NCBI RefSeq assembly: GCF_041260155.1
Contig: NC_091930.1
Span: 21,168,872-21,232,871 of the forward strand
Source: Ptychodera flava
Taxonomy: Eukaryota; Hemichordata; Enteropneusta; Ptychoderidae
DNA length: 64,000 nucleotides
Reading direction: 5' to 3'
Below the pieces are notes generated by a model. That model made no database searches and had not been told where the DNA came from. It was given only the letters and a program-made list of their open reading frames with translations. Of this stretch, positions 38,024-49,984 are shown in pieces (position 1 is the first letter of the stretch; every line of letters starts with the position of its first letter). The position numbers and the translations under genes are program-made.

Positions 38024-38114
38024 GAAACAACACTTCGGTAATGCCAGACGAGAACCAACACTGGTAGAGGAGAGAGAGGGGACCCCTGCTACTGCTATCT
38101 TTGACGATATGTAA
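38024..38114 (+). CDS. candidate terminal exon, unrecognised
   Basis: After AG at 38022-38023 the frame reads KQHFGNARREPTLVEEREGT and onward to TAA (38112-38114), with AATAAA at 38129-38134. The translation looks protein-like. The acceptor is weak and no upstream exon is assigned. Confidence 0.2.
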
Positions 38115-40088
38115 CTCTCCACCTGTGAAATAAATTTGTGTTAACGTTGAAGACAGAGAGCCTTTACACTGTTTATGTATCCAAACTATCTCTCGCATCA
38201 TGACAATGTGCCGATAGAAGTATCTGGACGAAAGACTAGTGTGAAATGTATAACATACCAATATTTAATTTTGTACCTGCCAACATAACTCCTTTTGTAA
38301 ATGTTGGTACTATAGTTCCAAGAACTTAGTTTTTGCTTTTTATGTTGTTTTTCCTGTATGGTGGGGCTTTAAAGTTGTAATGAACATTGAAATGAGTCGA
38401 ATTATGAAAACTCATTGGGCACCAAATCTGGTCATATTGTGAGGCGTTTTGGTCACATTTCGGCATTTGAAATTCGATATGTCTTTTCAAAATGATTATT
38501 CACTGATTTGCATATTATATGAGCTTTTGTTATTAGGCTTTTTATCATTAAGAAATGCAATAAATTTGATTTGACTTCAGTTGTACCTTAGTCATTAGAA
38601 ATTCAAAAATACATACTGATTATTTGATTTGTATATATTAAATGTGCTAAATATCAATGCTGAATGCTCCAATATTTTCTTGGACTTCAAATTCTGAGGT
38701 ATATGTCATTTTAGTTATGCAAAAAATGTGATGAATATGACATACTGCTTTTGAACTCATTTGCATAATCAAAGAGGTCTGTAGTGTAGGGTATATCATA
38801 GCTTTATGCTGGCTTTGAGACTAGTTTTGACAGATCTTTGTCTGTTTTAATCAAAATACAGATTTGTGTCATAACCATCAACACATTAAATAGTATTGTA
38901 GAGTCACAACACCAAGGCATATTATACCAATGTGTAGTGATTTCTGACAAGACATCACATGGGGTACCGTTTTAATCACTAGCTTTGACCTTTTAAGGGC
39001 TTGCAAGTGTAAAGTTCATTGGTAATTACAGCTGCATAGTTTGATATTAAGTTCAAGATGTTGCTTTCTGATTTAATTTGGTACACTTGCCTTTCTTTGC
39101 ACAGTTCTTTCTTTGTATGAGTTCTTGGCAAAAAATATCCCCTAACTTATCGGAGCAATATAAGGAGGTGCCCACTGGAGGGTGCTAAGACTTGCCTTGC
39201 TTTGCTTCTGGCCTCAAGCATCAAACCAAACATGAAGTAGGGCTCATATTAAAATTTAAAAAGTCAGCTTTTATTTGCTAGTGCAGGATGAAAAGGGCTA
39301 CTTGTTCACTAATTAATAACAATTGCATGTGTTTCCAAATGGTTGAAATAGAGATGTTTTTAATGGTAAAATGAAATCATTTGTCTATATTACCATATCC
39401 TTTTACCACACACATGAAACCTTCCTGAATTGAGAAGTGGCCTTGTCACCATTTTAGTGAAGAAAATATCTGCTATTTTGATTAAAGAAAAATATGGAGG
39501 TAGTAATCTAGTAGTTTCATGAGAAAGTTCTCTGTTGTTGTCATAGCGACTTTTAAATCTCTTAACATGATTTAAAAAGCTGTATGAATATAGATTAGAT
39601 TATTTGACCATGATTAAGATTTGTGATCTTATGTTGTTGTACAAATGTGCTCATCTCTTGATAGATTGTTCTTATTTCACTCAAACCAAACAAAAAGCCT
39701 AACATAGTCTTTTGGTTAACCGTGAGTTTTAGTACCCTTTTCCAGAAATATGTCTGTAAACACTTTTCTTTATTCCTCATAACATGTAACAAATGTTGTA
39801 ACAAAAGATTGTTCCAAACTTTTTACCATGTTTCTGTCTTATGTACATTCTCTTCCCTTTCCATCAACAGTATAAGCGTTGCGTTGTCTTCAAAAAGTGG
39901 TGCTCTAACCTAGATCAATTGCTGCTGATAAGCAGAAAATTTGGACACATGTGAGATACTGCACGTTCTAATAATCTAGAAGCCATGTAATTGATATTAT
40001 ATTTGTTGCAGTTTTCTCAATGTATACCGGTATACAACATTATCATAAAACAGCTCCAATTCGCATATATGGTTAATGATTGACATAC
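38115..40088. other. non-coding stretch
   Basis: Mostly AT-rich. Very diverged relatives of the 147-bp satellite (TTGCATATTATATGAGC, TTATTAGGC) appear at about 38500-38790. No further exon of the minus-strand gene could be fixed here. Confidence 0.4.
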
Positions 40089-40810
40089 CTTTCTTGACGT
40101 CTCTCAACTGACTGTAGATATCTATCAGTTCCTTCGGCAAATTACGATCTGATTCAATATCTTTGATACGTTCGAGTAATTCCTCCTGCTTTGCTGCCAA
40201 AGAAGTTACAACGGTCGTCTTCCCCACCTTGGCGTCGACAAAGCGCCTGAATGCTTAATTATTTCCTGTTTGCTTTCCACTGAGATTTCGACATCATGAA
40301 CAGTATTCTCCACATATTCCATGAATACATCACCGTCTATCACTAGCTTTGCATCCGGGTCACCAGCTTTCTTTGTATCTAGTGGTATGAACTTCCTAAA
40401 TGTCATTATTAAGTTCTGTTTCATCTCCAACGAAATATCAGCTTCATTGATAATGGCCCCAGCTTTTCGAAAAAGTTCGTTAAAGTTACAAATCAAATTG
40501 TTATCATTTTTTTTCATCTTTTGCTGTTCACCCTTCATCGCAATGATGTCGTCAAGAAGTGACTTTAGCTCATCGGTCTTATCTTGCTGACGTGACATTC
40601 CTTTCAAGAGAGTTTTGTCAGATGCAGCCTTGCTTGTGGATTGCTCCAATACATTGTTATGTATCTTTGTTTTATTTATCTCAGATAGTAATTTGTCATT
40701 TAGCTCAACAATGTCTTCATGAGACATTTGTTGAAGGTCTATCAACCCTGTAAAGTTGCTGCCAGCTGAAGTATTTTGGTCCCCTGAGTCCAGTTGGTGT
40801 ACATTTGCAT
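40089..40810 (-). CDS. coiled-coil exon of the GT-B/NHL gene
   Basis: Acceptor at 40811-40812, donor GTATGT after 40089 (exit phase 1). The translation starts with a Ser/Thr linker, then a long acidic-basic helical region (SHEDIVELNDKLLSEINKTK, then DELKSLLDDIIAMKGEQQKM), then a compact helical segment (FRKAGAIINEADISLEMKQN). It ends with a second coiled coil (AKQEELLERIKDIESDRNLP). The exon is 722 bp although phase 1-1 needs a multiple of three. A one-base shift is needed near 40250, between the frame ending VESKQEIIK and the one reading VGKTTVVTS. The exit phase matches the NHL exon at 23082. Such helices commonly mediate oligomerisation before NHL propellers. Confidence 0.75.
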
Positions 40811-40962
40811 CTGAAAAACAGGTAAATTAGTGGTAGTATATCGGGAAGAAATGTATCACCAAAATTATTATACGAATCTTTGCAAGACTTGGATGGATGT
40901 CAATGAAAACTTTTTGTCATACTTGTCAATGAAATTCATAAAATTGCAAAAAATCAACCAAC

Positions 40963-41349
40963 CTGCCATGTGAACCAACTCTTCTTCACACAACAGATAT
41001 TCTTCATAATCAATTGAAGTTTCCAGTGATATGTAAATGGCTCCAATGTCATCTAGCAATTCGTTATATAAAAATGTACTCTCCATCATTCCATGTAGAC
41101 GTCCAGTTGAATAGTCTTCCATAAAAGATTCAAGATCTTCTTGTGACTTGCAATCCATGATGTACGAAATACTATTGCCTTTGGTACCTTTCACTTTCAT
41201 GGTCCTGAAGCGATGATTTAGTTGCTTTTCAACCAATTTAGAATTTTCTTTCGTCCGCTTTTGAGAATAAAAATTAGCATCTACCCCCTCGATTGTGTTA
41301 TTATCTTTTGGTACGATGCGGTCGATTCTTGTTCTTATTGCAAGTTCAC
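40963..41349 (-). CDS. TRADD-N-like exon of the GT-B/NHL gene
   Basis: A fully open 387-bp exon, phase 1 to 1, with acceptor AATTATAG and donor GTTGGT. After a basic start (GELAIRTRIDRIVPK, FYSQKRTKENS) it reads GNSISYIMDCKSQEDLESFM, EDYSTGRLHGMMESTFLYNE and IDYEEYLLCEEELVHMA. The pattern resembles the small alpha/beta TRADD-N-type domains of animal apoptosis/immunity proteins: a hydrophobic strand, a helix ending in YxxGxL, a further helix, then a strand with an IDYEEYxxCEEEL helix. The assignment is from memory of the pattern, not a search. It lies directly before the coiled-coil exon and would act as an adaptor or self-association module. Confidence 0.75.
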
Positions 41350-41632
41350 CTATAATTATACATGGAACATAGTCATTTTACCACTAAAATATATAACAGC
41401 ACTTGTCCAGTTGTGTATTGTGTTTTATGGACGTTACATTAGTTATCAAAGACAGTAATCAAACACTAAATTTTGAGTAATACTTTTATAGAGTGTGAAT
41501 TGTGTAATGTTTATTTAGTTTTTTTCTTTGATACTTTTTAGAGTGTATGTTGTGTAATGTATGAGGTTTTCCTTGGTTATATATATATATTTACGATGTG
41601 TCTTGCATAATAGAACTTTCAGAAATACTTAC

Positions 41633-41710
41633 CCTTGGCTCTCTTTCGTTTGTTTTTCTTGTTCCATAGTTTCGAGTATATACCAGTGTCTGGTTCCGTA
41701 TTAGTTTCAG
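41633..41710 (-). CDS. small linker exon (K/R cluster)
   Basis: A 78-bp phase 1-1 exon reading ETNTEPDTGIYSKLWNKKNK then RKRAK. Acceptor CAACTAG and donor GTAAGT are good. Acidic/Thr start, basic end, like its neighbours. Confidence 0.75.
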
Positions 41711-42005
41711 CTAGTTGAAAGAATCACAAAGAAAAAAATGACAACCCCTTTCAGCAATGTAGCAAATGTGACGACTGCTAAAACTAGAACATATTTTTAA
41801 AATGTTTTGTATTTGCATAAGAAAAGAACATTTGCGGTTTATCTCTCAGACACTTTGCAAGTGGATATTTTGTCACAGTTATGTTATCTTTTAAACAAAA
41901 AATAAATTTTATAAAATATTTTTCTATGATTGAGTATGGATACCTAGGTTACATGGTCTATTTATGTTATTTCCTATTAGTATCCGAAGAGAAAAGTGAA
42001 CTCAC

Positions 42006-42095
42006 GTTTTCTTTCCTTTATACATTTCTTGATTTGCGGAAATGGAGCGCCAGTCCTTGGTGTGCCTTTTGCAAAACCCTTTGAGAACTTTTTCC
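42006..42095 (-). CDS. small linker exon
   Basis: A 90-bp phase 1-1 exon reading KKFSKGFAKGTPRTGAPFPQ then IKKCIKERK, between acceptor TATGTAACAG and donor GTGAGT. Basic at both ends. Confidence 0.75.
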
Positions 42096-42129
42096 CTGTT
42101 ACATAAGAAAAACACATAACTTAAAATTA

Positions 42130-42286
42130 TATATAATCCCATGGTATTTTTCTCTGACGTCATCGTATACGAGTGTTTTTCGCGGAGCCGTACAACTTCG
42201 AGCCGAAGGCGAGAATTTGTGCGGCTCCGTGAAAAAACACGAGTATACGATAACGTCAAACAGAGAAAATACCATGGGATTATATA
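42130..42286. mobile_element. palindromic MITE in an intron
   Basis: Arms of about 65 bp (from TATATAATCCCATGG to the complement at 42276-42286) enclose a short loop. It lies in the intron between the small exons at 42095 and 43897. A TA-rich target is likely. No coding capacity. Confidence 0.75.
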
Positions 42287-43896
42287 TTTATCACATGAAC
42301 AGTCTTCTTATTTTTCTTTTGGCGTAGATGAATCAAAATTATCGTAACAAATTGCATGAATTTCGTCGCGATTTGTGTTTTACTTACGCGTTCTACTTTC
42401 ATTTAAAGAGTGATGCGGTCCGTCACCCAGGAGATACTTAATTCATAAATCCCATCAACCTGAAATTGGATACATCCAATGGTATCTCCACCCACCAACG
42501 TATGGATTCGGGCACGTGAACGTGTCGATCATTGTCTCGCACTGTACCGATGCCAAGGCAAGTCGGCCATCGATATCGGTGGACATAACTTTCATCGTGC
42601 TAGCGACGGATTGCCAAGTATTCAAGTTATTTAGACTATTTACAAATGGATTTATGAAGTAAATGCAACGACACGATCGAAACAGCAATTCTCATTATCA
42701 AAGATTCCGTGGCTTTTCAAAATATCACACGTTTACGACAGTGGCGAGCGCGAAAGATTCGTTCGATGACACACAGAGTGTACCTCACTGCATGTTTATG
42801 CCCACAACGCTGCCGTCACCGGTCTATGCCATTGGCATGCCGGTGTCAACTCGTTAATAAACGTGATAAAAATCCCGATTTTGATGTTTACAGTGACATA
42901 TATCTCACCCGTAGATACATCCTAATTTTACTTGACGGAAACTCTGTTTTGAGTGTTGTCTGAGTCAACTTTCGAAGTACATCTGATTCCACAGCGCTGC
43001 ACTGCATATACAGCTCGACAGCTGATGCCTTCGCTACAGCCTTACGCCGCTACAGGTTTGATTCCGAGAAGAATTTACGGATTTTGTTTGTATGTTGAAG
43101 GAAATTTATCGTTGTTAGTCGAATGACTTTATGCTAAAAGCCTCCTATCTCGCTTTCCCGAAGATTATACTGTACTCATTTATTCAGTTTAACTTCCGTT
43201 GAGGTGTAGATTTCAGGTTTATCGCCAACCGGGATCGCCAGATACGTCCACATTGAGCCTTACGACGCGACTCGACTTTCGCGGCGACGTTACGAAGCTA
43301 AGCCATGAAAATAAAACGATGGGCGGTACCCCCATTCGATTCTCGGGAACAGCTATAGTTTTAGCCCGGGAGTTTTAGCGACTCGAAATTTCGCTGGACA
43401 TGCTTTCTATGTTTCCATTTGTGGATTTATCGGGTCACCTTTTTGTAAAAATGTCAAGAGCACGGCATCGATCACGACAAATCGGTTTATGTTCACGTCG
43501 CGACCCGCATGTATGAGGTACCTTGCGAGAAAAAAGTTCCGGTTGATGACGTACAATAAGGGTAATTCGGATTTCTTATCCGTCCTGTTCTACGTCACAC
43601 AGGTGGGAATTCGGGTCAGTTCATGTGATAATTAACTAAATTGATCACTTTTTTTCATAAAATAATTGTACTGTTTACCTATTTCCCTTGAAATTAATTT
43701 ATCTCCCTTGTGAGTACATTTTCTGGGATAGGCAAGCATTTATTGATTTGGCACATCGTAACAATAATATTGATATACATGTATTTCGCTTGCATAAGAA
43801 TCATTCTTGTAAATATTCAGGGGGGGTTCTATTTATGACTATATAATATTCAAGAAGAGAATGACGTTCCAGAAACAAAATAAGCAATCGACTTAC

Positions 43897-43974
43897 CCTG
43901 TAAACTACCATCTTGCTTTCCGCTGTGTTTCTTTTTCTTAGGTTTTGAGAGACTCTCTCTAATGTTCTCTTGTA
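43897..43974 (-). CDS. small linker exon (KPKKKK)
   Basis: A 78-bp phase 1-1 exon reading QENIRESLSKPKKKKHSGKQ then DGSLQ, with acceptor ATATCTTTCAG and donor GTAAGT. KPKKKK resembles a monopartite nuclear localisation signal. Confidence 0.8.
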
Positions 43975-44278
43975 CTGAAAGATATATATGATTTTACACT
44001 ATAATTAGCAAAGATAAATAAATATAAAATAATGTCAAGTTTACAATCAAAACACACCACAATATTCAACGAATGATGTCATAGTTGGCCGTTTTACTTA
44101 ATGATATGTTAGTGAAGCCATTATGCTACTATCTTCAGTCGACTAAGTATCAAGTTCAATCGATTCTGAGTAGAAGTACTAGTAGTAATTGTAGTAGTAG
44201 CAGCAGCGGCACAAATACTACCACTTCTACTTCTACTACTACGACTTTAACACTAACGTTTAGGAAATTTGATGAAAC

Positions 44279-44359
44279 CTTTTGCTTTCTTTTCCTCTCC
44301 TCTTCTGTCACCACTGACGAGACTGAATGGTTCCTGTTCACCAGACCTTCTCTTTTGCT
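44279..44359 (-). CDS. small linker exon
   Basis: An 81-bp phase 1-1 exon reading EQKRRSGEQEPFSLVSGDRR then GEEKKAK. The acceptor TTTGTTCATACAG is good; the donor GTTTCA is weak. Another frame also reads a basic cluster (EEERKRKQK), so the frame is set by phase rather than composition. Confidence 0.55.
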
Positions 44360-44986
44360 CTGTATGAACAAAATGTATTTTTTGTTCAGCAACGATCTTA
44401 GGGTTGCAGTATTTTTTGAAATTTTTTATTGTAAAAAGCGTGTGTTCTCTTGGTGCCAACCATAAATAAAACCTATTCGCACCAATGTTTTACAGTGATT
44501 TTTTTCGCGTTGTGAGATCAATCTAACATCATTTAGTGTTATTTTACAAAGGCAGGATGGTTAATGTAGCTATAGTATAAAGCACGGATGTTAACAGGTT
44601 TACAAGTTCAGATAAGATATAAGTGTTCCTCAATAAAGTAAAGTAACCTTGATGAATATATGAAATAATTTAGATATACTTACGCACGCATTTTAATCAC
44701 AACAAAAAGAACGTCATCCGGCAAAGCTAATGTCAGTTATCACTTGCCACCTTCATATTGTACTTTTATTTCATGTTTAATATGTGTAGTTTAACAACGA
44801 TGTGTTGAAAGGGGCTACACATCTATTACAAGCGAAAACAAAACTTCATTTGATGGGTAGATTCATTGCGATATTCGAAGGCATGTTGAAATTAACAGAT
44901 TAGAACCAGATGCGGCATTAATGTTTACATTGTCTTCCTCATTACATCATAAAGTGTTCAACAGACATTACTAACGGAATACTCAC

Positions 44987-45096
44987 TTCGGTCTCGCTTC
45001 CGTTTCCTCTGACGCTTTCTTTTCCAATGTGAGCAAGAATGTGAATCCTCTTCCGTTTTTCAGACGAGGGCACTCTTCTCTTTTTCTGTTCCGCTT
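44987..45096 (-). CDS. small linker exon with apparent frameshift
   Basis: Acceptor TGAATGTCTAG and donor GTGAGT are good, but the 110-bp length does not keep phase 1-1. The start reads EAEQKKRRVPSSEK in one frame and the end reads HSCSHWKRKRQRKRKRDR in the next. One base therefore appears to be missing in the middle, around 45045. Confidence 0.55.
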
Positions 45097-45617
45097 CTAG
45101 ACATTCAGGAACAAAATGCAGATACATGTTTAAAAGGGGAGTACAAAGTTGTCTCTTATTTTACTTTACTTTTTTGTCACGATATCTTCTTTCTAGAAAC
45201 TTGCATCCTGTTATCTTTTATTAATCCTAGTGTAGAGTATCTTTTATTTAATGAAAGAAATCTATTTTTCAAAATTATTATTATATAAATTATGACATCT
45301 ACATTTCAACAAGCAAATAGCTCTACAAACTATAAACCACGTCGTTTCACAAAAGCGCATATAAATATTTTAAAACGATGACGCAATTTATCACCCTGAA
45401 ACTATTCAATATTTTATTCAATCTACTCTTAGTGTTACCAGACATATCAGTGCAAGATAGACGACCATTTTATTTTGTTTTGACAGTTCAGCTCATTTAC
45501 GACGATACAAGTTCATCTACTCCTTGCCCATGGAACGATTCTGTTTGCAAAAACTGTAATATTGTTATAAAAAATTGTTTGAACGGAGAAAAAGATCAAG
45601 ATTTTCCTGACAGTTAC

Positions 45618-45734
45618 CTATATGTTTGAACTCTTTACTTTTCCGCTTTCTGGTTGCTTTTCGTTCTCTAATATGGCAAATACCCGCTGACTCTTCTCGC
45701 ACACCTGATGTCGAGGGCTCTTCCATAATTTTCC
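45618..45734 (-). CDS. small linker exon (RKRKSK)
   Basis: A 117-bp phase 1-1 exon reading EEPSTSGVREESAGICHIRE then RKATRKRKSKEF. The donor GTAACT is acceptable; the acceptor (TATATCAAAAG) lacks a pyrimidine tract and is the weakest in the gene. Confidence 0.6.
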   Translation of the reverse strand, partial: GKLWKSPRHQVCEKSQRVFAILENEKQPESGKVKSSNI

Positions 45735-45964
45735 CTTTTGATATATAAACAACACTAACCATATTTACTGTTGTCCAAGTATACATACGGCAACTTGTTC
45801 TCTAAGTCTGATATGACAACACTTGAGATCGTAAAAAGCACACGACGACATTTCATATGTAATCAACCAATCAATGTCAATATTAATTATATGTGTCTGA
45901 CATCAACATTACAAGGGCAATTGTTTTTCCAACCAAAACTAAAAATAGCGTCACTGTGACCTAT

Positions 45965-46070
<106 letters not shown>

Positions 46071-46339
46071 CTTGGGTGGTAGGGGATGGGCAGTAGGTTA
46101 ATATCGATATATATGAAAAACAAAATGATGTCGAGGTATTTTTGTTGACCTGTTTTCTGTTTTTACCAATTTCAGTAATATGGCATTTGCAGTGTACTGC
46201 AGGGTGATCTTTTTAAATACGGCTCTCGTGTACAAATGAATTCTACTGTAGATATATGACATTCAACATCGAAGAGTTTGACGTCATGCATTTAATAAAT
46301 ATTTATGTCGGAAACACCATGTTACAAGTGTAAAGATAC

Positions 46340-46459
46340 CTGTGGCTTGTAATTCCCGTCTTTTGCGCTTCTTTGTAGACTTTTTGCACTGTCTTGGTGA
46401 AACATCAGATGGTTTCTTAAACTCGCTAGTACTTGTTGTCCTTTCATCTGTCGCCTTGC
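46340..46459 (-). CDS. small linker exon (KKRKRR)
   Basis: A 120-bp phase 1-1 exon reading KATDERTTSTSEFKKPSDVS then CKKSTKKRKRRELQAT, with acceptor GAATCTTTACAG and donor GTATCT. Ser/Thr-rich start and basic end. Confidence 0.8.
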
Positions 46460-46649
46460 CTGTAAAGATTCAAGCATAGAATTTTATTATCAGCTGAATG
46501 GTCACCATTGCCAGAGTGATAGCGCGAATAAATACTGACTGAACAAAAGAATAAAGCAGCTAACAATGTGGTAAAAAATAGGAAAAAAAAACATATAAGC
46601 GGCAAATGTTTTTGTACAGCAATGCAGCTTCTATATGAGCATGCCTTAC

Positions 46650-46766
46650 TTTCAATATCTCCAGGTGTTCTTTTTCGTTTTCTTTTTCTTGTAACAGAAG
46701 AAAACTTGTCACAACTTCCCATTGACCTGTGCACCCTGCCATGCTCATCTTCTAGCATATTGCTAC
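46650..46766 (-). CDS. small linker exon (RKRKRKR)
   Basis: A 117-bp phase 1-1 exon reading SNMLEDEHGRVHRSMGSCDK then FSSVTRKRKRKRTPGDIE, donor GTAAGG. The acceptor is a NAGNAG tandem (ACAGCAG), so an alternative start at 46769 would add one alanine. Confidence 0.8.
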
Positions 46767-47026
46767 CTGCTGTACAATAAGTATTAATATGAAATATATA
46801 AAACATCTTACTACAATTTTGTTGCCAGAACACACCAGAGTTCAAAAATTGTGGAAATGTAAGTTTAAATAATCGAGTAATTTATATTTTTGACTTTAGA
46901 TTGTATCGATGATGATTTGCCCCTGGGCACTTTTGCCCTAAGTTAATATTGCAGAAAAGAACAATTCAGTATCTTATTAAAATTGTTGATATAACGCTTT
47001 CTTGGCAAACTAATCTGTACTCTCAC

Positions 47027-47128
47027 CCTGCTCTTCTTGTATTCTTCCTTCTGTCCCATCATCACTGGCTTTGAGTTTGTTATCGGTGGTACCTACAGAT
47101 GCACACTTCGTCTTCTTTGTCTCGTCTC
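47027..47128 (-). CDS. small acidic linker exon
   Basis: A 102-bp phase 1-1 exon reading DETKKTKCASVGTTDNKLKA then SDDGTEGRIQEEQ, with acceptor CTTTTATTTAG and donor GTGAGA. First of the small exons after the GT-B exon. Confidence 0.75.
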
Positions 47129-47285
47129 CTAAATAAAAGTAATATGTCATAAGATAATAAACCCAAAAAACTTATTAAAAGCATCTTTATAATTTACACT
47201 TGTTGGAATCGGTTTCCTTGAAAAAGGGAGATCGCACATTTTTGTTTGTTTGGTTAGCATAAGGTACATTGTACTAAACTTTTAA

Positions 47286-47563
47286 GGGACAAAGTTGGCC
47301 ATTTTTCATGAACTTTGTTTGATACCAGATGCAACTTCTATTGCTTGACATTTTGAAAGATACATTATTCATGAAACCAACGCAAGAAAATAAATGGTCA
47401 TCACCATTTATTCATGATTCTAGCGATGGTTTCATTTATCATGCTATAAACCGATGTCAAATATATATATTGACCCATACACTCTCTATCTTCAACATGT
47501 CAAACAATGTAAGTAGTATCTCGTACCAAACAAAATACTTGCAAAAATGGCCGACTTTGTCCC
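47286..47563. mobile_element. MITE with internal hairpin, copy 2
   Basis: The ends GGGACAAAGTTGGCC and the complement of GGGACAAAGTCGGCC match the 2812-3360 family, with TIRs of about 45 bp. TTAA precedes the left end; the right flank is ATTG. A central palindrome (AATAAATGG...CCATTTATT) lies at about 47390-47415. The element sits in the intron after the GT-B exon. Confidence 0.75.
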
Positions 47564-47733
47564 ATTGAACAGAATGTATCTCGGATTGATATGACAATTA
47601 ACAGGTACATGTAAGAGGAAAACTTAAGTCCATATGCATTCTATTTGCTTAGTGGGGATGACTCAACAGCAGACTTTGGTCCGCCTCTTTTAGATGTAAT
47701 TATTTTAAGTTTATAATTCACGACAATATATAC

Positions 47734-48994
47734 CTTTGTTTGAATCCTCTGGAGAAGGGTATTCATCTGTTCTTGAGTCGCGATCGATGTCAGTGTCACA
47801 TTCATCTGAGAGGCAGTTTTCGTTGATATTTTGAAGTGCTCGAGCGACAACATTTTTGATCTTGTGTTTGATTCTTTTCGCGTGTTTTACAGCTGTTTTG
47901 TTCTTCTGCATAACACGAATTATCTTCCTCGCTAACAACTCGGGGTTCGATTCCATGTCAACGCTGAGTGTTTCTTCTCCCAATAAATGTATATGATCAC
48001 TCGCAAACTCGTAGCTTTGAGACTCTTGAGGGTAGATCACTGGTATTGCTGCGCACATAGCCGCCAAAGTGAGGTTCACGTAGTTTGTGGTCGATGGTAA
48101 GACCATACAAGATGGAACTACGGAGTTCCTTGTCCAGTTCTTCAGGACTGCGCCTTGAAGATGGGATGACTTTCAGCCTGGAGTTCTTCTCTAACCGAGC
48201 TTTAAGTTTGTTCTCTTTGCCAGGTGATACACCGATAATTTTCCAGACTGGCGGCGTTTCTTGCAACTCATGCCAATACTCGGCAACTTTAGCAATAGCA
48301 CGTACAACAGTGCTATCCTTCGTAATGTCATCTATCTCATAGTCTTGGATGATCGAAAATCTGGAAGACTTCTTTTCCTTTATGAAATGTTGCGTCACAT
48401 TTCAGTCCGAAGTAACTTTCATCAATCATGGGGGATGTCTCTCTGTGCGTGTTGTCCAGGGTAACGACGACGATACTCATGAAATATGCTGTGTCCTATC
48501 GAAAGTATTGCCTTGGTTCGCATCATGTCTGCTTCTAAAATTTCTCGACGAAAATCAAGTTCGTCTTTGCTACAGCCGACGATGACCGGTGTTATGCTAT
48601 CTCTGCCAAATACATTAATGATGTAAAACGAAGCAGTTGGAAAGTTTTTCCTAACCATTGCTTTGGCAGCATTTGAAGTTATAATGCCAAAGCTGAATAC
48701 ATATTTGACGTTTGTCAAGCTCAATACCTGCGGGTAGAAATGATTATAGAAATGCAACCAGTAGTGATTCGGTTCTAAAAACTGCATAATGCCCTTTTTT
48801 TAGGCAGCAAAAGCTTCACGCCGAGTTGCCTTGCGTGTTCGTTTTCTTGCTTTGACGCGTATAAAGCTGTGCAGTTAACCGTTATGCCTCGATCTTGAAG
48901 AAGCCGTATCACGAGATGAAGGGCATCGGTAACACCTCCCTCGATGGAACTTCCCCAGCGTTCACATACAATTAATGCATTGTCAGGGACCGTT
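47734..48994 (-). CDS. GT-B glycosyltransferase-like domain exon
   Basis: One large exon (acceptor TTGTCGTTACAG, donor GTATAT after G47734). The N-terminal half reads NALIVCERWGSSIEGGVTDA and PNHYWLHFYNHFYPQVLSLT, then SFGIITSNAAKAMVRKNFP. The C-terminal half reads ETPPVWKIIGVSPGKENKLK and YVNLTLAAMCAAIPVIYP. This is the two-Rossmann layout of GT-B/GT4-like domains found in many invertebrate multi-domain proteins. Where active GT4 enzymes have ExFGLVxLEA, both glutamates are replaced, so catalysis is unlikely. The C-terminal tail turns acidic (DECDTDIDRDSRTDEYPSPE). The frame breaks about four times (near an A7 run at 48795, and near 48465, 48335 and 48130). This points to decay or assembly indels. 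Confidence 0.75.
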
Positions 48995-49190
48995 CTGTAA
49001 CGACAAGAACAAAATGTGCCCACTAAAGAGAAAATGAAACTTCGAATTATGCTTTCAAATTCTGCACTAATGGTCAAAATCCCCAATTATGGCCCTGAAA
49101 ATCATAGTGTGATATGCATATTAATTTTCAATCTAATTAAAATATTTTAAGTCTGTTATCTACTTGCATACTCATAGAACTACGAATTAC

Positions 49191-49273
49191 CATTGAAGGA
49201 TGGCGAAAGGCAATATAGCGGACACTCTCTACGCTTTTGTGCTGTTCGTCCGTTTCGTTCTCGGTACCACAAC
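49191..49273 (-). CDS. candidate upstream exon of the GT-B gene
   Basis: Acceptor ACATGCAG and donor GTAATT bound a frame reading CGTENETDEQHKSVESVRYI then AFRHPSM. Its exit phase (0) does not match the next exon without an indel, so membership is uncertain. Confidence 0.25.
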
Positions 49274-49984
49274 CTGCATGTGATTTCACCTTTTGGATGA
49301 CATAACGAATATCAAAATCAGTAGCATGTATTTTACTAACGAGAAACAGTTAAATGTCCTCGGTAATTTTCGGGAAGAAAAGCTCGTAATGCTTACAAAG
49401 ATGTGGTATTTTGTCCTTTCGTGCCGAGTATTGATTACATTTTTACAGCCAACTCTAAGAGTTCTTACTGAAAAAAAAATATTGCTTTACAAACCTACAA
49501 GCAAGCATGAATCTTACAGGAACAATGCCATAATCATTGCCTAAAGACATCACAGTCTAGCCTAAATTTTGGAGCATTATATCAAACACTCTGGGCAACC
49601 ATATATCTGTTATCAATCATGTCAAGCAAGAGTACAATAAAGACGAATACCACCAAAATCACAAATCTCTTGTAGTAGTGTGTCTGATTCGTGATCTCAT
49701 AATCATCAAACTTATAGTGCATTGCACAAACTAACATCAAATTAACATTCTTCCGTTTTCCGTAATGTTTGCAGCTAAATGGAAAAACAAACAACAAAAA
49801 CCCAAACATTTTGTCAAAACTAAAATGACATCATAAAAATAGGCAGTTTGCAAGCAGCAGACCACCCTTTGGGGAAAAAAGATTCATTACCCATTTGCAA
49901 AACAACAGGTGGTATGGCACCACCATCAAGTTTATATCAGAATCGGTCAATTTATCTTTGGACTTATCAAATATAAAATTTTAC
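49274..49984. other. non-coding stretch
   Basis: AT-rich with no supportable gene. The 5' end of the GT-B gene is not located. Confidence 0.4.
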
